From positions 26,920,501-26,984,500 of the forward strand of contig AP031351.1 of assembly GCA_037833965.1 (NCBI GenBank): a stretch of 64,000 nucleotides of DNA, written 5' to 3'. A model generated the notes under the pieces. It made no database searches, was not told where the DNA came from, and was given only the letters and a program-made list of their open reading frames with translations. The position numbers were made by a program, and so were the translations under genes. How positions within the stretch are numbered: the stretch's first letter is position 1; each line of letters opens with the position of its first letter. This document shows, one piece after another, positions 9,550 through 19,159 of this stretch. Source of the stretch: Marchantia polymorpha subsp. ruderalis (lineage: Eukaryota > Streptophyta > Marchantiopsida > Marchantiales > Marchantiaceae).

Positions 9550-12106
9550 ATGTCGAAGGTCCCCCAGCTGCGAGTGTCTCCACTCCGAGTGCCGCAGATC
9601 GGTCTGCGCGCATTCCAGGATGTGTTGACGAAGTTGAAGCTTGATTTCCTCCTGTGGGGATGGAATTGGACGTGTCCGGAGATGGTGTGCGAATATTTGC
9701 GGGAGAGACACCAGCCCGCGCGCGGATTCCGCCTCCATCCAGAGTGGTGGGACATTAGTCACTGGGCGGAGGTATTAGGAAGGTGTGCAGGCGAGGAAGG
9801 ATATCTCCTCTTCGAGGCCGAAAGCGTGAAGGTGTCGAAGGAGGAAGAGAACTCCTACAATGATCTTTTCAAGGTTGGCAGGCATCCCAAGAACGGCTTC
9901 CGGACGCGGGATTACAAAGATCGATTGCGGAGAAATGTCGCGACAGCATTGCTTCAAATATTGCAGCCGACCAAGACCGCCTACATGCATGGTTGGCAAG
10001 TGGGATTTGTGGAGCTAGTGTTGTTAGGAGCTCCGATTCATTGGGCACGGCTCCTGTGGAAGGTGACGCGCCAACATGCGCAAGAAGAGAGAGGAGGGAC
10101 CCTCAATCATCTTTCGCCTTACCTGATCGTGTTCTATCGAGCGATGGGATGTTTGACAGCTTCAGAGCGGGCGCGATTTCCGCTGCTGACCCGGAGTAAT
10201 CCGGGTAGATACTTGCGGGAGGCTGAAGTGGACACAGATCCGGACGAAGCACCTGCCAGTCCAGCTCCGGCTCCGGCAAGAGCAGAAGAAGAGCATCGAC
10301 GTGAGCGCGCACCGCGGAAGCGGAAATGGGATGAGAGGCCAGAAGACAGGCAGCCGGAAGCTCCCGCTGCGCCGACTCGGAGTCGGCCAACCCACGAGCT
10401 TTACAGAAGGTCGAAGCAGAGGGCGCGTAAGTTGGTGTTGCCGACTAGCAGTGCGGAGACCGGGCGTACTCCGGTCCGGCGGAATGTCCTGCCCACGCAG
10501 GAGGAGATAATCGCACAGATTCTGGGGAGGTCGATGAACCCCTCTGCGCACAAGGCGCGGATGCCTTCGGAAGAAGTCAAGCAAACTGAGAGTCGGCCGA
10601 CTACGAGTCGGGCGACTGAAGGTCGGCCAACTGCAGGTCGGCAAGAACAGCGTGTTGAACCGGACAGCAGGCCGGAAGCAGAAGAGAGTTTGGCTGCAGA
10701 GCCAATGACTCTCAAGGAGTCGTCTTCGGAAGAAGACGCTTCTGAGGAAGCGCCTCCAGCGAAGCGACCAAGTGGAGTGAAGACATGCAGAGTGGATCCG
10801 ACTGCCAGTCGGACAACTGCTAGTCGGCCGACTGCGAGTCGGTCAACTGAGAGTTGGCCAGATTCGCCGACTACGAATCGGATAGACCCGGCGACCATTG
10901 TGCGGGCGCCTTCGGCGGACACATCTCCGGCGAAGACACCTTCCGTGCAGATCGCGCCGGAGGAGCAGGTAGTAGAAGTGGGCGGTGCAGGGGCGACAAG
11001 AGTGACTGCGGCGCCGACCCCTTCGAGAACAAGAGATCAAGCCGGAGCGGAGGCTCAGGCAGTGGGATCTCCCACTGCCTTGGATATCTTAGTAGGGAGT
11101 GGAGCGGCAGTCGCGGCGGAAGCTGCCACGCACCACAGTTCCAGGGAGTCGCCAAAAGCTTCTGTGGCGACTGAAATCCTCGAAACAGAGGATGAGACGA
11201 GTTCGGAAGAACAGGAAGCGGACTTTGTGCATGGGACGCCAACAGGGGTACTGTGCGAGCAGATAGTGCCACTCTTGCGATATTTGGATCGCAAGGCAGC
11301 AAAGTACGCGAATCCTAGAAAGCCGTAGTCTTATGTGGAGTTAGTCAAGAACAGGACGAGGACCAAGGTGGCCATTTGGGGCACTAGGTGCCAAGCAGAT
11401 GAAGAATAATGCCCTCCAACAGCACCTGGCGATCACGAAGAGGCTACAACAGGCCCTGCAACAACAGCGTGAGGATGCGGCGATGAAAGCCCAGGAGGAT
11501 GTCGAGCTGCTGCGGGCAAGGATTGAGTTGGAATTGCAGGAAGAGCGGAGACAAAACCGCATTCTGACAGAGGAGCTTGCGCGCCAGACGCGCGCATTAG
11601 AGCAAGGTCAGAGCACGCGCAAAGCGGATGAGGAGTTGTTGCGCAACTTGCAATCCGAGTGCGCGGAATTGAGGGCGCAGCGCGCAGAGGCTGAGGTGCA
11701 GCTGAGAGAGGTGGAAGGCAGCAGCCGGCGCGATGCGGATCGTACGAGAGAGGAGTTGGTGGCGCGGATGACCCACTGTCTCAGAGGTTACACCCACTGG
11801 GAAGTGGCGGCGCAGGAGAAAATCACACTCAGGAAGTTTGAGCTTCGGGCGGCGGCGTTGACGGAGGGTGACAGTCGGAGTCGGCGGGGAGTGGCGAAGA
11901 AATTAGAGGCCTTCTTGTCGGGTGCGCGCGATACTATGGCGCACTTGGAGTCGGAAGTGACCGGGGTCCTTCGGCGGCTGGGGTTGCGCAGCCGAGCGGA
12001 AGACTGGCAGGGTAGGGAGTTAGTGCGCGGCAGTCCGTCGCGCAGAAGGCGCAGTACAGGATCTGCAGAGTGCAGCAGTGTAGCTTGGTTCCGTGCAGGC
12101 ATTTAG
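9550..12106 (+). pseudogene. Element protein of copy B (one stop, one frameshift)
   Basis: The first ATG (9550, MSKVPQLRVSPLRVP) is shared with copy C, so I take it as the start. Residues 1-230 form a conserved Trp-rich domain (FLLWGWNWT, WWDISHWAEVLGRCAGEEGY, RDYKDRLRRNVATALLQIL, YMHGWQVGF, IHWARLLWKVTRQH). Residues 230-520 are Pro/Arg/Glu-rich and low-complexity, with many SRPT-type repeats encoded by a 15-bp minisatellite. The C-terminal part has IVPLLRYLDRKAAKYA, a coiled coil, VARMTHCLRGYTHWEVAAQEK and VLRRLGLRSR. The frame stops at 11326-11328 (TAG where C has CAG), and a 5-bp deletion near 11395 shifts it; it resumes from 11399 to 12106. No RT, integrase, protease or transposase motif is visible. 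A gag-like structural or DNA-binding protein is a guess. Confidence 0.75.
10580..10880 (+). repeat. GACTGCGAGTCGGCC-type minisatellite inside the ORF
   Basis: Imperfect 15-bp units built on GACTxxxAGTCGGCC occur in clusters and encode repeated Ser-Arg-Pro-Thr-(Ala/Thr/Glu) pentapeptides. The same kind of array is in copy C (20390-20700, minus strand) with different unit numbers. This part of the protein therefore changes by repeat slippage and is probably disordered. Confidence 0.7.
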
Positions 12107-12150
12107 AGTAGTAGGTAGTGCAGTGTAGTGTTAGTTAGGACCTTAGAAGG

Positions 12151-12179
12151 TATAAAGTAGTTCAAGGCGTCTTGCCTTG
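12151..12179 (+). promoter_or_regulatory. Conserved TATAAAG plus stem-loop in copy B
   Basis: TATAAAG at 12151-12157 is followed by CAAGGC-GTCTT-GCCTTG (12163-12179), a perfect 6-bp stem. It lies about 45 bases after the ORF stop and is conserved in all five copies. Confidence 0.55.
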
Positions 12180-13134
12180 GGATTCTTCCAGTTTCGGAAG
12201 TACAAATCAGGAACTCACTTTCTCTGCGTGTTTGTGTGTTTAATTCTGGCACCACGCAGAGGAGCTACAGCTTGACGAAGGTAATGCATTTTGTAGCTGA
12301 AGGCCTTCGGCTGAATGTTCAGAGCTAGTATACCGGTTAGAGCCTTGAGTAGTGCGGATCTACACCTGCGGGTGATTGCCGATGCTCAGAGCCGGTTGCG
12401 AGTTAGATACTTGAGCAGTTTCCCCTTACACCTTCGAGTGATTTATCCTGATTGTACTCCTACGGGATGTTTCCCCTGAATGCCAAAGTGAAGTTTTGCT
12501 ACTTCGTGTAAACCTTGGTTGTCAATTCAGGTTACGCTGCAGAAGGCACCCTCGGGGCACACCTCTGTAGTAATTCTGGGAATGACTAGTGCCTGAGGAT
12601 TCAAACTCCTCAAAAGTCTGTTATGGTGTGTGTTACTGGATTGTGTCTTAGTTGAGTTTCTCAGTCGGACCTGTATTCTCTGCGCTTGGTGTGAGTTGAG
12701 GGTGACGTCCACCGCGTATGAGTGACTTCGTTCCGAAGTAGGAAGTCCAATCCGGGTTCCCTGCGCTAGCAGAAACTAGCGGAAGGGTTGTAAAAGCCAG
12801 AGTTGGGAGTCACTACCTGCAGAGCCTCTGAATGTACTCGTGAGAGACTTTCCCCCTGAAATCTTGAGCCGAGGTCCTGACCGACCTCTGAGTGGTGTGT
12901 TTTTTTTCAGTTTCAGGTGTGTGTGTTGAGTGACTTACGCTGCACTGTGCATCCTCCGAGTGACCTCCGAGTTGAGCACTTGCAGTATTTCTGGGAGTGA
13001 CAGTCGCCTGAGAATTCAAACTCTCCAAAAGTCTGTTAAACGTGACACTTTGTACTCTGTGTGTTGCCTCTGTTCCTGTGGGTTCGACCTTTTTACCACC
13101 ATACTGCAGTTTTAGCCTTTGGTGGGTTATTACA
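12180..13134 (+). other. Non-coding tail of copy B with internal duplication
   Basis: The tail has no ORF of note. It contains two related blocks about 410 bp apart (near 12570-12640 and 12980-13050), each with TTCTGGGA(A/G)TGAC, (G)CCTGAG(A/G)ATTCAAACT and AGTCTGTTA. The same pair occurs in copy A (about 945-1005 and 1355-1415). It may derive from an old tandem duplication in the ancestral element. Confidence 0.55.
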
Positions 13135-14451
13135 GGGCATTACACTGCCGACGTCTCCTGTGGAAGAGGTGAGACCCGAAGAAGGAAAGAAGACTTCGGG
13201 CGAAGAGGTGAAGACATTGGAAGTTACATTTCCTGAATTCTTGCAGGATAGTGTAGTACAATTGTTGAAGTACTTGGACGGGAAGAGAAGAAAGTATGTT
13301 GTATCGAAGGAGCCAGGATTCTATGTTCAGATGATCAGGAACAGAACGAAGCTCAAGAGAGCAGATGCAGTAAAGAGGGAGTGGGATTCCGCGACTTCAT
13401 TGGCACGGGAGCGAGCTACAACCTTGTCAACCGAGTGCGCGGCAGTGAAGGCAACATTGCGGGAGCGAAAAGCCCAGCTTCGGGAGAAGGAAACTTAGTG
13501 TGAAGTGCTGCAGCTGAATCTAGAGAAGGAATCAGGACGTTGTGCAGAGTTGGAAGAGACCTTTGGAGGACTTCGTACCTCTAATGAGAATGCCCCGAAG
13601 GTAACAGTGGATTTGATGGCGAGATTGGAGAAATCTAAGGAAGCTTACGATGCATCAGTCAAAAGGGCGGAGAGATTGATCAAGACAGCGGAGAAGCGAG
13701 AAAAGAAGCATGTCGAAGACCTTGCTAAGTTGGAAGCCCGAAGAGCCGAAGAAGCTCGCATCGCCGAAGAACTTCGGGGCAAGCTCGTAGGTACGAAGAC
13801 GGCGGAGGAAGATCTTCGTAGGCAAATCTCTGAGATTGACGCGAAGTACGAAACAGAATTCCGACATGCGGAGGAGCTATCAGCAAGTGTGTCGGCGGAA
13901 AATCAGAAGCATGAAGACGAGTTGAAGGATTGGGCCAAGAAATTGGCAAAGTACAAGTCGGCCAAGTCTTCGGAGGTCGAATGTAGATTAAAGGTTGAAT
14001 CTGACTGTCGACGGTTACAGGAGCAGTTAGGTTAGTCGGAGATGAGATCGGAAGAGTCGCAGAGGAGAATGCAAAAGGCAGAGGATGCCTATCGTCAGCT
14101 GCCATAGGATTCAACCGACGTGTTGAGATTGCGGTTAGAGAAGTGCCTGAACGGGTTCGCGATGTGGGTATTGGATTCGGTGAAGTGGTTGAAACTAGAT
14201 CTGCTCAAGCGATGGCTGATGAGCGCGAAGTCCAGCGGATCCGCAGGACACAAACAGATTGTAGAGTTAGTTAATTCATTTTCAAAGGAATTGAATGAGG
14301 CGCGCCAGAATGTAGAAGTTGAGATTGTAAATGTGTTGCGTAGATTAGGAGTAGAGAGTATTTCAGACGATGCTGTAACCATTACATCGGACGGCACAGC
14401 CCTTGAGGCCGATTCGCCTCAGGCGGTTGATATCCCAGAGTTGTCATTGTG

Positions 14452-14481
14452 AATAAAGAGGCCCAAGGCTCTTTCCTTGGG
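14452..14481 (+). promoter_or_regulatory. AATAAAG plus stem-loop in copy D
   Basis: AATAAAG at 14452-14458 overlaps the stop codon. It is followed by CCCAAGG-CTCTTT-CCTTGGG (14462-14481), a 7-bp stem. Compared with the other copies the stem positions have changed together, so pairing is kept. Confidence 0.5.
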
Positions 14482-15209
14482 GGGCTTTTCTGTCAATTGG
14501 CTTGTCTCAACTGTCATTCTGTCTTTGCTGTGTGTCCTTGTGCTGGTGTGTGATCCAGACATTGAGCATGGCGCGCTCCCGTTTGTTGAAGTTACCGCAT
14601 TAGGAGTTGGGAATATTCAGCCTGGATGTCTTGGGTAGCCTGGGGTTACCGCAGGATTTAAGCAAGTTCGGGTCTGAGTATTCGGGTCAGTGTGTTGAGA
14701 TGTATGCAGTGCGGGGAAGTTTTCCCCCTGAAATAAAAGTGTTAGATCGCTTGCGATTCTTGCAGGTTGTGTTTGGAAAAGGTTCAGGTTCTGAGTACGG
14801 TTTTGCACTACCCTGCGAGTCTTCGGCTCTAGCTTAGTAGTGTCTTCTGGGAGTAGCATTGGCCTAAAAAGTAAAACTTCGCAATAGAATGCTATCTTGT
14901 GACAAATCGTGACTTTTGTGTTTGTTTCTGTCCTCGTGGGATCAGATCTATACCATTATGCTCCATTTTGGTATTTTTCTGTCATTACATAGTTATTCAC
15001 CTGTCCTCATAGGTTCAGACCTCACCGCCCTCTTGAGGGCCAACGCAACGTCTGAGGTTTCCTCTAGAGTACTACCACTACCTCATCTACCCCGTTACGT
15101 TGCTATTCTACTCTAATCTAATTACTTCTACTTTCAAAGGTTAAAACCGACTGCAATTTCCCAACCTTTTATTCTAATTCTGAAAAAACAAAAATACAGG
15201 GCTATCACA

Positions 15210-15878
15210 CTCTAGCACTCGCAAGATTGTGCGTCCCGCCGTCACATCCAATATCGTCGATGCATTCTGCTATAGATAGACGAAGTTTCCCACATGGAAT
15301 CTACGAATCGATGATCAATAACTTTCTTCCCGAATGATTGCATATCGCAATGTATCTCTATGTTGAGCAATCGCAAGATTCTCAAACGCTGTTGGCAAAA
15401 CTCTTTGAAAGAGCTCTGCACGTTAAGAACATACTCTCGCCCACATATTCGGATTATCAAGGTTCACCACCTCGCTAGACTCACGACAAATTGATGTTGG
15501 CAAGTCTGGATCTTGGCCGTACAATAGAAAATATGGTGAGAAGGAAGCCAAGGATGCCTGCTGACTGAACCGATATCCCATGGCCAACCATGGTAACTGA
15601 ATATCCCAATTCCCAAGATGACCTTTCTAGAGGCCATACTTGTGCAACGCCCTCTTCACCGTTTGTACAACACGTTCAGCTAAACCATCCGCCTGTGGAT
15701 GATCTTGCGACGTGGTTCGGTGATTAATCAGCGCCTTGTCACACAAGACCTGAAACTCCGTCCCCTGATCGGTCAACACCTCAGCTGGTGCACCATAGTG
15801 ACTAAGCATCCTTTCAAGGAAGGCATACGTTGTTCCCTCACTCGCCTGAGGTCCACTGGTTCTCGCTCCATCAACCAC
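15210..15878 (-). pseudogene. Ty3/gypsy integrase, piece 1
   Basis: The minus strand reads FLERMLSHYGAPAEVLTDQG, then HPQADGLAERVVQTVKRAL, matching the second catalytic Asp (LTDQGTEF) and the Glu helix (GLAERVVQTVKRAL) of a gypsy integrase core. The piece joins RNase H sequence at about 15870 with no zinc finger and no first catalytic Asp, so an internal deletion removed about a third of the integrase. Further frame breaks follow. The C-terminal end lies at 3397-3611, beyond insertion E. Confidence 0.8.
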
Positions 15879-16393
15879 TTGAGCGGCTGATGATCAGTAA
15901 CAAGGGTGAACTCTGTACCAAACAAGTAACACCTGAAGTGTGTCATAGCCCACACCACTGCCAAGCAGTCTTCCTTGTACGAACTATACCGCGACTCCGC
16001 TGCATTGTTCGAACGACTAGCGTACGCAACCACAAACTCCTTAATGTCATCATCACGCTGCGTCAACATCGCTCCAAGTCCCAACATACTCCTATCAGTG
16101 TGCAAGTGGTATGGACGACCTCTGATAGGTCTCCTCAAGATGGGAGCGGTCACCAACCTGGCCTTGAGTTCAACAAAAGCTCTCTCCTGCTCATCTCCCC
16201 ATTGCCACTCTTGATCTGACTTCAGCAAATGGTTCAAAGGCTTGGCTATAGCACTGAACCCCTTCACATACCTCCGATAGTAGTTCGCCAAATCCATGAA
16301 TGCACAAACTCTACTCACATCCGTGGGACGAGGGATGCGTGCAATAGCCTTCACCTTTGCTTGCTGAAGTCCTAAACCACCTGGGTATATCAT
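15773..16393 (-). pseudogene. Ty3/gypsy RNase H domain
   Basis: The minus-strand frame gives the end of the RT connection (SDQEWQWGDEQERAFVELK) and the RNase H core: HTDRSMLGLGAMLTQ (active Asp), YSSYKEDCLAVVWAMTHFR (active Glu) and LVTDHQPLKWLM (active Asp). The domain is nearly intact but fused by deletion to integrase sequence at its end. The neighbouring RT is in another frame, so the polyprotein is broken. Confidence 0.88.
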
Positions 16394-17010
16394 AGGTATA
16401 TCTCGTGGAAGAACTTACACTTCCCAGGATGTAACCTCAAACCATAAGCCATCAACCGCTCAAACACAATTTGCAAATGTATTTGGTGTTGCTCCACAGT
16501 GTCACTAAACACCAAGATATCATCAATGTAACATCTGACAAAATCCAACCCCGCTAGGATTTTGTCCATAACTCTCTCAAACTCGGCAAGTGCATTCTTC
16601 AACCCTAAGGGTAAGAATCGTCACTTATACAAACAATCCTTGCCGTGGAAGTTGATACCTCAAAACGCCATCTTGGCCTTGTCCTCCTCCCGAATTGGCA
16701 ACTGATGGTATCATGCCCGAAGATCCAAAGTACTAAAAATCCTCGCATGTTTCACCACATCGAAGATCTCCTTAGGTGTAGGCATGGCATACTTATCGGA
16801 CTTCGTCTGCCAATTGATAGAACGGTAATCTCCACACATGCGCCTATTCGTGTAGTTGCCATGTACATACTTCTTCACCGACATGACAGTGGCTGAAGCA
16901 TACTCACCATGCGAGAACTCCACTAATCCAGCCTCCAGTAGGTCCAAAGTCCTACTCCGAATCAAATCCCTCTCCATCTCACTGTATCGTGTATACGTGA
17001 AGAGATTCAA
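16390..17010 (-). pseudogene. Ty3/gypsy reverse transcriptase domain
   Basis: Two minus-strand blocks cover the RT: 17010-16711 (MCGDYRSINWQTKSDKYAMP, then FSTLDLRA) and 16602-16390 (NALAEFERVMDKIL, then FVRCYIDDILVFSDT with the YIDD active site, then HPGKCKFF). A stop and a frame change lie between them at about 16710-16605. The family is clear; the gene is not functional. Confidence 0.88.
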
Positions 17011-17480
17011 CGTGCAGTCTCGTCCTTCTTCACATACAAGTATCTCCGTACGAGAATACTTGACTGCAACACTGCAGCCAAACCGGTGCTAATCCCACCA
17101 AAAAGATCAAGCAAACAAAAACCCTAAGAGGAATACTCCCATGCAATAGGTGTAGTAACAAATGGTGATAGCGTGCTAGAACCACATACTAGCCGGTCAC
17201 CTGAAGCTCTCTCTGCCTCTGCTAGTAAAGAGGCTTCACCCCAAGCCTTCTTCACCAACCTATCAACCTCCAGCTATAGTGCCTGACAAGAACTCCGAAG
17301 TGGAACATCTAAGAGTGAAGGCACCACCGCTGCAAAACTCACAACCTCCTCCACATCCTCACAGACGGGGGTATCGTCGGCTGACATGTTCCCCTCCAAC
17401 AGATTATCGGGCCATGTAAGCACCCCCCTAAAACCCGGAACGGATGCTAGGACCACAGATGAAGATCCAAGAGGTCGGTC
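17011..17480 (-). other. Degenerate protease-RT linker of the gypsy element
   Basis: This lies between the protease and RT blocks of the minus-strand element and has stops in all frames. Short in-frame stretches (for example 17456-17274) have no recognisable domain, as is usual for this linker. Confidence 0.5.
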
Positions 17481-18249
17481 TCAAGAAATAAATCTCACCC
17501 GCAGCTCGCTCAAACGTCCATCGCCAGACTGCCAACCAGGACGATAGGCAGCAGTCTCCATCCAAAAGTCCATCCAAATACCCATCGGATATAACACAAC
17601 TCCACCAACAAGCACATCATATGACTCGGCTGATGTAACCACCGCACGAACTCCAAACTGCGAGCTATCATGAGGGTGATCATGCCTCAACTGCACCGCT
17701 ATGCTCTCCGTGGTCATAAAGTAAGACCTATCGCTGGCGCCACCAAGGAACGTATGGATCTGGAATGGACAAGGTTCCAACTCTGACCTCCAAATACCCA
17801 AACTAATGCATGCCGCCTTGCCCAACATCAAGAGCTGTGCACCAGAATCCAGCAAAACTCTGGCTAGGACATACATCTGTCCGGTAGAACTCACTAAGCG
17901 AAATAAGGCACTCCGGTTGTCCACCATACACACACCAGGGACAATACTCTCACGATCGATGGTTGATTGCGCAAGTAAGGACTCCATCCTTGCCGCTACC
18001 GCGTGCCAAGACGTCTCCTCGATCAATGTAGACGTTTAGGATGGGTCCTCAACCGTATCCACACGTATCTCAGCACTTGTAGCAATGACTCCCCCACGCT
18101 CACACAATGTGGCTGCTACCCTAAATAACTCGAGTCAAATCAATACCAGAGTCCATCAACTTCATGGCTGAAAACAATGGAGATCGCAAGACTGAAGTGG
18201 CCATCCGCATGACTGTACTAGACGACACGTCTGCATTCACAACACATGA
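17481..18249 (-). pseudogene. Ty3/gypsy aspartic protease region
   Basis: The 181-codon frame 18026-17481 contains VLLDSGAQLLMLGKAACISL, the catalytic DSGA motif of a retroviral-type aspartic protease, and a downstream YDVLVGGVVLYPMG. Between 18027 and 18249 the sequence continues the polyprotein with stops. Element C is inserted just upstream at 18250. Removing C and one TGTAA copy joins ..EVLTSCVVNADV.. in an open frame with the gag side. Confidence 0.8.
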
Positions 18250-19098
18250 TGTAATGTAATAACCCACCAAAGGCTAAAACTGCAGTATGGTGGTAAAAAG
18301 ATCGAACCCACAGGGACAGAGGCAACACACAGAGTAAAAAATGTCACGTTTAACAGACTTTTGTAGAGTTTGAATTCTCAGGCGACTGTCACTCCCAGAA
18401 ATACTGCAGTGCTCGACTCGGAGGCTCGACTCGGAGGAGGATCTCGACTCGGAGGATGCTCGGAGGATGCACAGTACAGCGTAGTCACTCAACACACACA
18501 CGCACACCTGAAACTGGCAAAAGCACAACTCGGAGGTCGGTCAGGACCTCCGCTTCGGATTTCAGGGGGAAAGTGTCTCAAAAGTTCACTAAGAGGTTCT
18601 GCAGGTAGTGACTCCCACTCCGGCTTTTACTGCCCTTCCGCCAGGAACTAGCGTAGGGTACCCGGACTGGACCTCCCACTTCGGAACGAAGCCTCTTCAT
18701 ATGCCGTGGACGTCACCCTCGACTCACACCAAACGCAGGGAGTGCATGCCCGACTGAGAACTTAACTAAGACACAATCCAGTAACACACACACTTCACTT
18801 TGGCATTCAGGGGAAACTTCCTGTAGGAGTACAATCAGGATATGTCACTCGAAGGAGTAAGGGGGAACTGTTCAAGTCTCTAACTCGCAGCCGGCTCTAG
18901 GCATCAGAAATCACCCGCAGGTGCAGATCCGCACTACTCAAGTCTCTACTAGCTCTGAACATTCAGCCGAAGGCCTTCAACTACAACATACGGTAACTTC
19001 GCTATGCTGCAGCTTCTCTACGTGGTGCCAGGACCAAAATGCACAAACACGCCAAGAAAGTGAGTTCCTGATCTGTACTTCCGAAACTGGAAGAGTCC

Positions 19099-19127
19099 CA
19101 AGGCAAAACGCCTTGATCTACTTTATA
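19099..19127 (-). promoter_or_regulatory. Conserved TATAAAG plus stem-loop in copy C
   Basis: On the minus strand TATAAAG (19127-19121) is followed by CAAGGC-GTTTT-GCCTTG (19115-19099), a perfect 6-bp stem just after the ORF end. Confidence 0.55.
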
Positions 19128-19159
19128 CCCTCAAAGGTCCTAACTAACACTACGCTATC

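Larger units (their letters stand above)
8412..13134 (+). mobile_element. Copy B, near-complete element nested in D
   Basis: The element of 4723 bp starts TGTGGTAACACAC and ends GTGGGTTATTACA, flanked by a perfect 5-bp duplication GGGCA (8407-8411 and 13135-13139). The two ends form an imperfect inverted repeat (10 of 13 positions: TGTGGTAACACAC against TGTAATAACCCAC). I see no LTR: the first kilobase and the last kilobase do not resemble each other. Order inside: GC-rich leader (8412-9549), ORF in two frames (9550-12106), TATAAA plus stem-loop (12151-12179), 950-bp non-coding tail. It is the youngest element in the left-hand nest. Confidence 0.92.
7146..14452 (+). pseudogene. Element protein of copy D, split by copy B
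   Basis: The likely start is ATG at 7146 (MAPKKSEKVRKLVPLKVP). FLLWNWNC and the block RAIALGIMHILRP ... TYVTAWQVRF are shared with the other copies, but stops occur at 7488 and near 7676. The frame is open from 7811 to the insertion at 8411. Removing B and one GGGCA copy joins ..VVEAVG to ITLPTSPVEEV.. in frame, and it continues to a stop near 13498 through a LLKYLDGKRRKYV block. A coiled coil follows at 13505-14035, and 14120-14452 carries LRLEKCLNGFAMW and VNVLRRLGVES. It was thus the same three-part protein. The in-frame junction shows this frame was still open there when B arrived. Confidence 0.8.
6723..14989 (+). mobile_element. Copy D, element nested in E and interrupted by B
   Basis: It starts TGTGGGGCCTAC at 6723 and ends ...GTCATTACA at 14989, flanked by a perfect 5-bp duplication TAGTT (6718-6722 and 14990-14994). 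Without copy B and its duplicated target it is about 3.5 kb. It is inverted relative to its host E. The first 40 bases share the T-rich start of B and C, and the tail shares the TTCTGGGAGT block and the terminus. It is a distinct subfamily: its ORF is clearly diverged from that of B and C. Confidence 0.9.
3612..15209 (-). mobile_element. Copy E, element interrupted by copy D
   Basis: On the minus strand the element starts TGTGATAGCCC at 15209 and ends ...TCATTACA at 3612. It is flanked by CTCCA (3607-3611) and CTCTA (15210-15214), a 5-bp duplication with one mismatch. Its own length without the nested D and B insertions is about 3.3 kb. The layout matches the other copies: T-rich start, GC-rich leader, ORF, AATAAAG plus stem-loop, non-coding tail. 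Its ORF is more diverged and more broken than those of B and C, which fits its place as the oldest visible insertion of the nest. Confidence 0.85.

Noticed and set aside
8412-13134. Internal LTRs at the two ends of element B (and C)
   Set aside because: The first and last kilobase do not resemble each other beyond a 13-bp imperfect inverted terminus, so no LTR pair is called.
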